NCBI GenBank assembly: GCA_029449245.1
Contig: JANATF010000015.1
Coordinates: 310,001 to 374,000 of the forward strand
Length of the DNA: 64,000 nt
Origin: Mortierella alpina
Taxonomy: Eukaryota > Mortierellomycota > Mortierellomycetes > Mortierellales > Mortierellaceae
Reading direction: 5' to 3'
In this document: positions 34,506-44,589 of the stretch, one piece after another
How the letters are laid out: the number at the start of each line of letters is the position of its first letter
Position numbering within the stretch: position 1 is the stretch's first letter
The notes under the pieces: generated by a model
Database searches by the model: none
What the model saw: only the letters and a program-made list of their open reading frames with translations
Told to the model about the DNA's origin: nothing
Translations under genes and position numbers: made by a program

Positions 34506-35159
34506 GAAATACATTTTTGCTACTTTAAACCGTCCACGATTGCATTGTCAGAAGCTATACACTAGTAGCAGTGTTCCCTTGAACATTCACAAAAATGCCT
34601 GCGACAGAGATGAAAGTATATATACATCTTTTTATTGTCATTTGACGTCTACCACTCTCCACAAATAATCCCAAGCACAAACACTCCACATCAATACACA
34701 GCAACATGTAGAACAGAAACAACAACACACCATGGGACTTCACAAATGTTCATCCGCCATCATCCGGGGTGCAGGAATTTCAAACCTCCAAGAAGCCGCG
34801 CATCAAGCAGAACTGTTTTGAGAAGTCAGCCAGTGTGAAATACAAAATATACCACATGGGGTTTCTCGGTAGGTGATTATCTGTCATCATCCTTCTCAAA
34901 ACAGTTAAGCAGCAGCGGTTCCTTGTGGGAGGTGAAAGACACGCCCGTTCGGCTTTGGGAGTAAGATCCCCGATCTCCGCATCCCTTACCAAGGCGATCG
35001 ACAAAAACAAAAATCCATCATAGCAATCTGGTCCCCTGGGCTCGATGACCGTCCAGTGTCCTGGCAGAGAACAAAGAGAGAATCGATGATTCGTCTTTAT
35101 TGAATTACCGACCGAAGCAAACTTCGAATACCAAAAGATTATTGTTCGTAAACAATAAT
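34506..35159. other. Intergenic region with a long-loop hairpin
   Basis: The region separates ETR1 and RPS13, whose transcripts converge here. It holds the 15-bp inverted repeat listed separately. The minus strand around 35030-34860 reads weakly like coding sequence but has stops in every frame, so no gene is claimed. Confidence 0.4.
34811..34906. repeat. 15-bp perfect inverted repeat with 66-nt loop
   Basis: AACTGTTTTGAGAAG at 34811-34825 is the exact reverse complement of 34892-34906. A transcript of either strand could form a hairpin. It lies in the convergent 3' region between ETR1 and RPS13, so it might be a 3'-end element, a non-coding RNA or a fragment of a small inverted-repeat element. 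Confidence 0.8.
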
Positions 35160-35838
35160 TTAGGCAACGAGGGCGGAGGCAGTGGCAGACTCGCTGTGAA
35201 GGGTTGGGAGAAAACGAGAAAGCAATGGGTCAGTAAAGAGACAACGAGTACCGAGCAGGTCGAGGCAGTAGAGAAAAAGTAAAACTTTTTTCTTGCTGCA
35301 CTCTTCCAATAAACACCCAGAGTACTGTTCACATGGCGTTGATGCATTTCTCAATGAAAAATACAAATCAACAAGGTTTTGTCGCAAGGACAAAAAACCA
35401 GCAATGAATAACTTACTACTTCCAGGTGGGAGGGAGCTGGCCAGCGGTCTTGTAGTAGCGGGCAAGACGGTGGATACGGGACTCAATCAAAATGAGACGG
35501 AACTTGCCATCGCAATCCTTGCGGTTGCGCTCCAAGTGCTTGCGGACGGCGACAGCCTTCTTGATCAAGTGGTAAAGATCCTCGGGGATCTCGGGGGCGA
35601 GACCGTTGGACTTCAAGATACGGAGAATCTTGTTACCGGTGACGTTCTTGACCTGGGCGATACCCTGGGAGTCACGGAGAATGACACCGATCTGGGAGGG
35701 GGTCATGCCCTTCTTGGCGAGCTTGAAGATCGAGTCGCAGACATCCTCGGGGGAGGTCTTCAACCAGGAAGGAGGAGAACGCTTGTAGGGGAGAGCGGAG
35801 CTCGAGATACCCTTACCACTGCTGTGCATGCGACCCAT
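35160..35838 (-). CDS. RPS13: 40S ribosomal protein uS15 (RPS13)
   Basis: Two exons on the minus strand: 35838-35417 and 35193-35160; 151 residues, the usual family length. It begins [20 protein letters not shown] and contains [13 protein letters not shown]-like [39 protein letters not shown] and [11 protein letters not shown]. The last 11 codons (to TASALVA) lie in the tiny second exon after a 222-nt intron (35416-35194). The protein binds the central domain of 18S rRNA near intersubunit bridges. No box C/D snoRNA was recognised in the intron. Confidence 0.96.
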
Positions 35839-36808
35839 TTTGAATAATTCTGAATCGAGAAAAAAAAGGAGCGAATGATCAGTCTTTGGATCTCGTTCGC
35901 AGATTGATTGCTTCAGTATAGATTGTTTGGCTGTCCGAGATATGGCGGTAGTATTGTGGTCTAGTGTCGGGATCCAAGTTGAATCCCGATGGTTGCTCCC
36001 CCAACAGATAATCAACAATGTGAATTCCAGATGCTAGATGCCAATCTGCTGTCTGTCGTTGAATCGAGACAATGGCGAAGTGTCTAGATACTAGAGCATA
36101 CTGCCCTGGAAGGTCCAGTGTCCAAAGCGATGTCCTTGAATCCCAAGATGAGTCCCTGTGGTGTACCTTTGTGGAATGTGCGAAAGAGGAGGAAGAAAAG
36201 TCATCCCTCGAGCGGACACTCTTTATGTTTACGAATTTTTTTTTCGTGTGGACCGCATCATGGTAGAATGAGCTATCGTATATACTGATACTCAAGACTT
36301 GAACTCCGATTTGCGCTGGAACCTTTGAGGTCGTGCTTGCCTTTTTTTTGCCAGCTCGCTAGCACTCGTTCGTTTGTGCAGGTTCGGCGGCAAGAGGAGG
36401 GGAGTGCGGTGTGGGTGACTTTGGGCTGTTTATGCGCCATGCTTCTTCAAACATCTCTCGATTTGCTTAGGAGGAACAGAGGCGTCGCTTGTGTGCATTT
36501 TTGTATTTGTATTGGCGGTCGCTTCCATCAAGGTTTAGCCATGGTTCGAGCCGGTGCAGATCTTTGCTTCATGTTTGTAGGTATTCTTTACGGCGATGAT
36601 AGCCTAGCGCTGTCTCGTTTACAGAGATGGCAAACAAACGCCCAGCGAGCCCTCGAGGTGCTGTCTAAAATCCACGTTTCGTGAAACGCTCTCTCCTTGC
36701 ATCTCTTGCTCTCTTCATTCTCATTCTCATTCACGTTTGCACTTTCTCAAGCTACTCATTCGCCTTGGCCCACCTCCTTTCCCTTCGTCCTGCTTTCGCC
36801 TAGAGAAA
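35839..36808. promoter_or_regulatory. Divergent promoter region of RPS13 and the monooxygenase
   Basis: 970 bp between two divergently transcribed genes; no coding gene is supported. A 5'-untranslated intron of RPS13 is possible, as is common for ribosomal protein genes, but I could not define it. Confidence 0.4.
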
Positions 36809-39205
36809 ATGTCTTCGAGTGACATCAGGGTCACTATCGTCGGCGGCGGCATTGGGGGCCTCGCACTCGCCAACATGTTTGAAAAGGCCAATATCCACTA
36901 TATAATTCTCGAGAAAGCTACCACAATCAGGGCCCTTGGATCGAGTCTTGGACTTGATGCCAGCTCCCTGCCAGTCATGGAGCAGCTTGGGTTGCTCGAC
37001 GACTTTTACAAGGCATCCAATGCTGTCCGACACTTCAACTTTCATAACGAAGCCATCCAATCCATAGGCATGATCGACTTTTCGGATTTGGAGGAAATGT
37101 AAGGGATTGAGCAAGAAAGTCCTTAGCGGGGCCATCATAATCCTTGCTTTGTTTTCTCTCATTATTTAACGCCCTTTTACCTTTCTCATGTCTAGTGGCG
37201 GTTATCCGGCTATTATCCTCGACCGACCGTCATTTTACGGCATCTTACTGAAGAACATCCCCAAGCACAAAATCCTTTACAACAAAAGGGTTCTCTCCGT
37301 AACGCAGGATGGTGAAGGGGCCACGGCCAGTTGCGCTGATGGAAGGTGAGCATTGTTTTCTTCTGCTGGTCGGTCTTGCTTTTTTGTTCATTGCTCAACA
37401 TCCGAGCCGGGGGAGGCAGGCGGTAAGTATATGCATGTACCGTACAGAACATGTGCATCGATCAGAAGGCTCTCTCCGCACTTGCACGGCATGTCCTTCT
37501 GTCCAAAGTCCGCCGTGTGTGCGGTCAACTCGTGCAAATTCATCTTTCATGCACTGGCCTGATCTTTGTCCTTCCCCTTTTTCATACTTCACCAACGGGC
37601 GCTTTGATTTGTTTTTGTTCTGCTTGATGCATATTGTGGCTAACCACATGCATGCCTTCATATTTTCCAAAGCACCTACCGGAGTGACATTATTATCGGC
37701 GCCGATGGCGCATATAGTGCCGTACGCCAAAACATCTATAAGAGCCTTAAACAAAAAGGAAGACTATCCCACAGCGACGACAAACCTCTGGGTTACAATC
37801 AGCACTGTTTAGGTATGTCGGAGCTTCTCCAGGGTGCATAAGATAGCAGTCGATTAGTCCCAACTTACCATTGCAATCTACGTTAGTTGGAGTCAGCGCT
37901 CCTCTCGATCCTGAACGATATCCGGTTCTCAAGAACGATTTTGCAGACTTTGAGGTTGTCATTCCCAGGGATGATCCATTTTATGTAAGAGTCTTTTGAT
38001 GTGACCTTGACATTGGTCTGTTACACGGGATGACATGTTCTGTCCTTGATCATCGTTTTCTCTCATAGCCTACTGTAATTGTCTGCTCTTTTCTCGTCCG
38101 TCTTCTGTGCTACCATGCACTGCATCGTACACGTACTTGCTCAATCCTTCTCATATCAACAATCTCTTGATGAACTGCAATTGTTCTAGACCATATATAT
38201 GCCATTGCCTGAAAACAGGATCTCCTGGGCCGTGATCCAGAATGTGCCAAGGGCCGATGCACGCAAAGGCGACGGGTTCAGATTTTCGGAGTGGGGCCCA
38301 GAAGCTGCAATGGAGATGGCAGATTTTGTCCGTCACCAGCCAAATCCCTTTAACGGCACGCTTGGAGATATTATCGATCAGACACCGAAGGACCTGATTT
38401 CCAAAATTCTTTTGGAAGAAAAGTTCTTTGAAGCTTGGTATGAGGACCGCATTGTACTCCTCGGTGATGGTATGTACTGCCCGCCTATTATCTGCCCACA
38501 GATCGGAATCGTTATATGGTACTTGAAATAACGTATTACTAAACAGTGTCACTTACGCCTTGACTATAGCCTGCCATAAGGTACAGCGACCATTTTCGCT
38601 CTCGTTTTTGTCTCACTCACTCACATGGTAGTTTAGTCCTGGAACAACTATCTAGTGGCTATTGAATTAACAATTTTTCATACTGCATTGACAAATCGCC
38701 TCGCTTACTAGGTCGTGCCCAGCGCTGGTCTCGGTGCCAATCTAGCCATTCTCGAAGGCGTCCATCTATGCAATTTGCTTGTAGATCTGCCGACTGTGTC
38801 GCAAGGGAATATCACTAAGGTGTTTGGGGAATATTACAGCCAACGCTCAAAGATTGCAAAGGCTGCACTCACAAATTCGCGTCAATTTGGCAAGGTCATG
38901 GGTGATCGAGTAAGTGTCCGAGACGGAAGCTAGTGCCCTCCACTCAGTGTAGAAATTTTGTCCTGATCGAGGTATTGTTTTTTTCTCATTCGTCTATGAT
39001 TACTTAGGGCCCGGTGTCAAGGCTGATTCGAAGCGTTTTCCTACAGCATATGCCAGCTTGGATGTCGAGATACTCCAACACTCAACGAATTCAGTACCGT
39101 CCACAGCTGCATTTTCTGCCGCAGATTCCCGAACGCGGGTCTGTGAAGGGACGGCCGCAGGAGACTAGGCTCCTTGGTGGCTCAAAATCTGTCGCTGCAA
39201 AGTGA
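36809..39205 (+). CDS. FAD-dependent monooxygenase (PheA/UbiH, salicylate-hydroxylase type)
   Basis: Eight exons: 36809-37098, 37196-37345, 37673-37812, 37887-37984, 38190-38469, 38570-38580, 38712-38909, 39008-39205; 454 residues. The dinucleotide fold is at the N-terminus (VTIVGGGIGGLALANMFEKA). The DG motif IIIGADGAYSAVR lies near 155-167. The second FAD motif LLGDACHKVVPSAGLGANLA starts near 316. That motif is put together from three exons, the middle one being only 11 nt (CCTGCCATAAG). Class A flavin monooxygenases hydroxylate aromatic or other small molecules using NAD(P)H and oxygen; the substrate is unknown. The C-terminus ends SVAAK. Every exon join keeps the frame, which supports the unusual microexon. 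Confidence 0.87.
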
Positions 39206-39822
39206 TCGGCCGCTTCACTTATGACACTTATGACAACGTCTTCATGCGCATATTTGATATGATACCACAACACAATATATAATGCATGATCTCTTCTGAC
39301 TGGTATGTTCGTGAGTGTCAGGCAGATTTGCACCATTTTCAAACTGTGAAGAACTTGAGCGGCCGACAAGCGAAGATGCTGGAGAAATTAGTCGTCTATG
39401 CACCTGAGGAGTAACGGAGGCTAGTTAGGAACATTCGCTCCACCTACCTTCGTTGTCTCGCAAATGAACAACAGAGTTTCAAGGAGGCGGAGTACCGCCA
39501 CATGCTTGATGTCCAAAAGCGCGGAAAAAGAAGTGTAAAAATAGCACAGCCCACCAGAGAACCTTGTTCCTTGGCACGATCGTGATGACATACTCCCACA
39601 CAAGAGCACAGGGCAACTTTGGAACTCAAACTGACGCAAGAAGCAAGAGGCAAAGTCGGTGGAGTGGTCATTTTGCTGTGTGTGGTTGGATATAAAAGAG
39701 AGGGTGTGCGCTGTTTTTCACACTGTCACAACTTGTTTTTTTATCTCACTTTCTCTCGCCACACAAGGCTTCCATCGCTCGCCATCTCTTCCCATTTCTC
39801 CACAAACACACATCGCCGCCAG
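39206..39822. promoter_or_regulatory. Upstream region of the C2-domain gene
   Basis: No gene recognised. It includes the 3' end of the monooxygenase transcript and the promoter of the C2 gene, with a C/T-rich leader at about 39720-39800. Confidence 0.4.
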
Positions 39823-42066
39823 ATGCACAAACTATTTGGTGGTCGCCACCACTCCCCTCCAAAGGTCAACAAACCATTGCCAGAGCCACTGGTCGATCCA
39901 GATGAAGGCAAGACACCCATCGGTAAGCATCCCACTGGACTCGCATGCCATTCTGACTTTCAGTGAACCAGCCGCGAGACTCATACCTCTTGCACACAGG
40001 CGACCTTGTCATTGTTCCTATCCAGGGCCGTGATCTACCCAACCGAGAGCGGTTTGGCAAGCAGGATCCGTTCATTCTCTTCAAGCTGGGCAACGTCTCC
40101 AAGAGGAGCTCCACAGATGTGCGAGGAGGACAAAGACCACGGTGGAAGGATGACCAGGTATGTCCCCTTATTTTTCCTACCACACTGAGTAGGAGTACCT
40201 GCGAAAGAACATTACAGAATGTGGCACTGTGAGCGACTTTTCTTTTTTTTTTGAAACCATGACATCTGTACCCCTTTTCAGTTATCGGCTACATCCTCCC
40301 ACATCATCATAGTACTGCCCCAGTGTGTATCCATGCTTTTCTTGAAAACTCACCGAGCAAGTGGCTCTTGCCCCATTGCGAATAGATCAACATTCTGATG
40401 TACGAGAGCGATGCTAAAGACGCGACTTCGCTTTATGTGACATGTCTGGACGAGGACCACCAGAAGAGCGAACTCATCGGAGACTGTGTCATCAACCTAG
40501 CCAAGGTACTTGAGCATGGTGAACACGATGGTAAGTGGCCGCAGAAAGACAGGGGGATTTTACAGCTGGGCTTTTGGCCGATGTCTCACTCATGCTGTCA
40601 TCGGCGTCCTTTAAATAGACTGGTTCGAGTTGTCATACAAAGGTCGCGAGGCTGGCGAGCTCATGCTGCAGCTGACATACTACTCCCATGTAAGTTGACG
40701 CTAGTGCCCGCGCACTGTTGCCCGTTCTCTGCCTCGGGGTTTGATAGCTTACACCGCGTCACACATCCGTGTTGTATATACATCATAGGACCCCAAGCAT
40801 CCCACCAGCAGAATGAACCGCGCCGGACCTAGCACACCTATTCCTACCAATAGCACAGCATCGGTACGCCGACCCATCCACCCAACCACTGGACCTGCAA
40901 AAGTTGTTTCTCCCGCTCTATCTTCCACCACACCAACCGCACCCGCAGCGGCAACAAGCACACACATGGATGGGGGTCCAGTCTACCGACCTCCCGTCGT
41001 GACAGAGCCAGCTCCGAGTACAGTGCCGGTCGCAGGAGCACATCCGCATGGCGGAAGAATCTCACCTGTCGGACAAGGATCATACATTGCTCAAGCATCT
41101 CCTCAGTTCTCGCCAGGCAGTAGTATAAGCCAACAGCAGTATCAATATTCGACTATGAATGGATTTCCCGGATATGCAAACCCCATGCCTGGGCCGTACC
41201 CTCCTGTCGACCCGAACAAGCGCCTATCGTTGCCGAATCAGCTGCAGCCACCACAGCAACAACACCAGCACCTCTCACATGGGCAAGGATACCCGCCTGT
41301 CGGATACCCCACCGGCAACAACAGCAACCACAACAGCACCGGCAGCGGCGGCTATCTGCCTCAGCAATTCAACACCGTTGATGGATATCCTCCCCAGCAG
41401 TGGAACCTTTACAACAACAGTAGCAATGGTCACAATCTATACCCTCCTACAATCAACGGTGGTTACCCACCTCGTCAGGGATACCCACCCAATAACAATA
41501 ATCTGTATCCGCCCGGGATCCCTCAAGCAGCGTCATCTCTATCGACATCATTACCATCCACAAGTCTCTATCCACCAGCGGGCTATCCATTCGCCGCATC
41601 AAATCTCTATCCTCCTGCGCATGCTGGCGGCTACCCTCCTTCGACTCCCCAGCAAGCACAGCACGGACCCATCGCCATGCCTTTGTCGGGAAGCAACAAT
41701 ATGCCTGTTCCAGCGAGCTCAGTACAGTCACTGGGAACATCCGCACCCTCCACAGCGCCACTTCCAGGGTCCTGGCCTGGTGCGTTCTCTGGAAATAACA
41801 GCGGCCTCTCTGGCCATAAACAAAGTGTAAATCATGGTCAATCGACTAGCACATATCCAACCTCAACGGTTTCTTCTACATCAGTCTATGCCTTCTCATC
41901 GACCGCAGCAACGACGGGGAACCCTGGAGGAGGGTATGCTCCAAACCTACCACCCCGTGCTCGGTCCGCCAGTCCACCGGCTTTGCCGCCCAGAGATCCA
42001 GGCCAGCCAATCCAGCAACCGCCCTCTTATGCGCAGACAATGCTACGTATGCCTGGAGGGTGGTAG
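39823..42066 (+). CDS. C2-domain protein with GYPP-rich low-complexity tail
   Basis: Five exons: 39823-39922, 39964-40157, 40386-40530, 40619-40689, 40789-42066; 595 residues. A short basic N-terminus leads to one C2 domain at about 45-170: GDLVIVPIQGRDLPNRERFG, KQDPFILFKLGN, GGQRPRWKDDQINIL, SLYVTCLDEDHQKSELIGD and DWFELSYKGREAGELMLQL. C2 domains bind membranes or proteins, often with calcium; several acidic loop residues are present. The remaining 420 residues are Pro/Gly/Ser/Tyr-rich with many LYPP and GYPP blocks. The tail ends with proline motifs LPPRAR, LPPRDPG and PPSYAQ, which look like SH3 and WW ligands. A role in septation, endocytosis or vesicle traffic is possible but not shown. 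The intron 40158-40385 is set by the C2 fold, which runs from WKDDQ straight into INIL. Confidence 0.82.
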
Positions 42067-44589
42067 CGGGTAGTTAACTGCCTTAAGACCATAGCTTAGA
42101 GGCATGTACATATGTAAAGGCATTAAAGTTGCTTATGCACACGATTGAACAAAGGCAGTGCCCTGAGCGCGTCAGAGGAAGAAATCGCGCTGAGGCCAAT
42201 CACAACTGGCGCGCTGAAACTGGACGTCGTTGTTGAAATGGCGGACTGAATACGCCACTCATCGCGCCCTAACTCTCTTTCTCTCTTTCTCTCGTTCAAT
42301 CTTTTTCATTGATTTCAGGGGTCATGTTTCTTTTGCGTGCCGAATCTCTGTAGTTCGGTCGCGCAGAATCAGAGGCTGGATGAACCGGAGTGGCGGCGCA
42401 ACACATCGTTGCCAGCAACTCTTTGATCATGGCCTTGCAACGATGTCTGGTAGGCCTATAAAATCTATATTTTTAACCGATCGAGTTGCTAAGAATAGCT
42501 AGCTACTCCAGTACTCATGTCCAGGTAGACGTGCTGAAGGTGAGAAAGGAAAAAAAAGCAGTGCAGGATGATTGCTGGCATAACGAGACAACATCCTTGT
42601 TCAAAACAAGGGTTCTTTGCATGAACATCGCACCTCCGATTGTAGCCCGGGTGCAAAGGTGAAGAGCGACGAAGCTGGAGACCTCTGTTGCGTCCTTATG
42701 GCACGATCGAGTGTGTACTGAGGCACACTTGTCGGGGTCCAATCATCAAAAATGTTCAAAATGTATTTAATTTGTTGGCGCACCACTCTTTCAGCCTTCA
42801 GATCAGCTCATTCCGCCCGCACCCATCACCCATCACCCATTCCTCTGCTCGCCGAATCCGCACCTTCCTCCCCATCAATAAAAACGCCTCTGTTCGCCAG
42901 TAGCTGCTACACCCCCATTGCATTCAGCCTCCTGCCGCTTTGACTCCACTCTTCCATCTCGGCGGTGTGCATCTCTCTCTCAGCTCTTAGTCGCCTTCTG
43001 ACCTTTTGTCCAGGTAAACCTGCAGTGTTCTAACTTTGCCAACCACACTCTCCCCCTCGCCCTAGTCCTTCAACACCGCCCTCGACGCCAACGGGGCAGC
43101 ATAGACTATTCCGACACTGCCAATGCTCGCATCGCGCGGGACAGTTATCTAGGGGAGCCTGGGGGTCTGAGTGTGCTTATTGAGAGCTTGAGTGAGCTTG
43201 CGTCCACGAAAGGCACAGCTGGTCTCGCCCTTTACCGGTGCCTATCAGCCAGATGACGTGGTGATCCCGCAGGGTGGAGGAGGGCTCTCATTCCGACCCA
43301 AACCTGCATCGCGGGTGTGGCCCCAACTTTGACTTTTTCGCAGTTTTGGTTGTTTCTTGTGCAAGGTGCCTATTTCCAGCCCCGGCGGTTCGTTGTTCGT
43401 ACGACACTCTGCTATTCTTGTGTTCCTGAACTAAGGAGTGAGGGATGCGCAGATGGTGCGCGTACTGACAGTGGCACTCGCACTCTTTGGCTTTATTTTT
43501 AAAAATGGTTCCTTTCGCTGTTTTGTCTCGTCGCCATGTCGCCGCTAGTGCTGAAACCTCATCTACATGTACAGTGCCTCAGTACAGTTCGGCGGGGACA
43601 GGGCACCCATTTGCTTCAGGACCGAGGGTCCCATGGCTCCTTTCATACTCTGCATATCATACTGCCTGGTGTTTTCTAATCTTTTCATCCACTGTGTTTT
43701 ATTCCCGGCCGTATTCCTATCGGCCACTGCTCGTTTCTCGTCTGACACCTCCCTTAGGCACTCTGCCTACTCTCCAGCTTTTTTGAAATTCCACGACATG
43801 CTCGTCCATCTATTTCTGTATTTGGTGTCCTCTGCTGGGTGGGATGTACGTTTCGGCCATCAAACATTACTGCTTTGGCGTCCTCTTCCAGATTGCGCAT
43901 GAACATGGCGCTGGATGATTAACCGCCGGGACTGCAGTGTGCGCTGTGGATAACTCCCTCCCCTCCTTGAATGGCTGACTTATGCCCTCAAGAGAACGAT
44001 CCCCTTTTTATTCTTGGAATCTATGGGCTATTAATAAGTTGGCAGTTGGTCTGCGTCTAACGTGCTTCTCTGTCCTCTCTTTTCACGCTCACACATGGAC
44101 AATGACAACTAATTTAAATATCCCTTTGTCTCCTTGTCCCTCTTGTTCCCCTCCGATAGACAATCGTCTAACTCCATACTCTTTCCACCAAGAAGCACAA
44201 ATCACTTGCTCTCGCCCCCTCCCTTGCTTTGCTCTTACTTCGCCCCTCTTCGTCACCCTCCTCTGCCTCGGGTCCTTGAGTTTCTTCTTCCTGCGACTAT
44301 TCTTTAGTTGCTCACTTTTACCTCTTCGCTCTTCATTGTTCTTTTCCTTCCTCTTGGCTTCTTTCTCGTTTCGTTTACCTTCCTCCTCCACCGCTCAAGT
44401 CTTAAAGCCCCTCACAGTCACCTCGACACAGTACTGGTTTAATGTCCTTCTGATTCTCAACGAAATACCACACCCTTAACAGTTCACCTGCAAAGGATCC
44501 CAACCCTCGACATATACTATCCTGATCAGAGCTTGCCCCAGCTACCAACAAAACCTCATTTTTCCACAAATCAACCCAAAAAAGGTGCA
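42067..44589. other. 2.5-kb gene-free interval
   Basis: No gene is supported. It holds the 3' end of the C2 gene (ATTAAA near 42122), then from about 42750 long pyrimidine-rich stretches on the plus strand, strongest at 44050-44500, which look like the promoter and leader of the Q-rich gene. Short frames here lack family features. Confidence 0.45.

Noticed and set aside
35194-35416. snoRNA in the RPS13 intron
   Set aside because: No box C (RTGATGA) and matching box D pair or H/ACA pattern was found.
35293-35847. Plus-strand open frame of 184 codons
   Set aside because: It is antisense to the RPS13 exon; the ribosomal protein is certain.
36543-36560. Possible tRNA B-box (GGTTCGAGCC)
   Set aside because: Flanking bases do not form a T stem or acceptor stem.
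40193-40228. A possible 36-nt extra exon (EYLRKNITECGT) in the C2-domain gene
   Set aside because: It would leave a 35-nt intron, and the C2 fold needs WKDDQ to run straight into INILMYES, so the single intron 40158-40385 is better.
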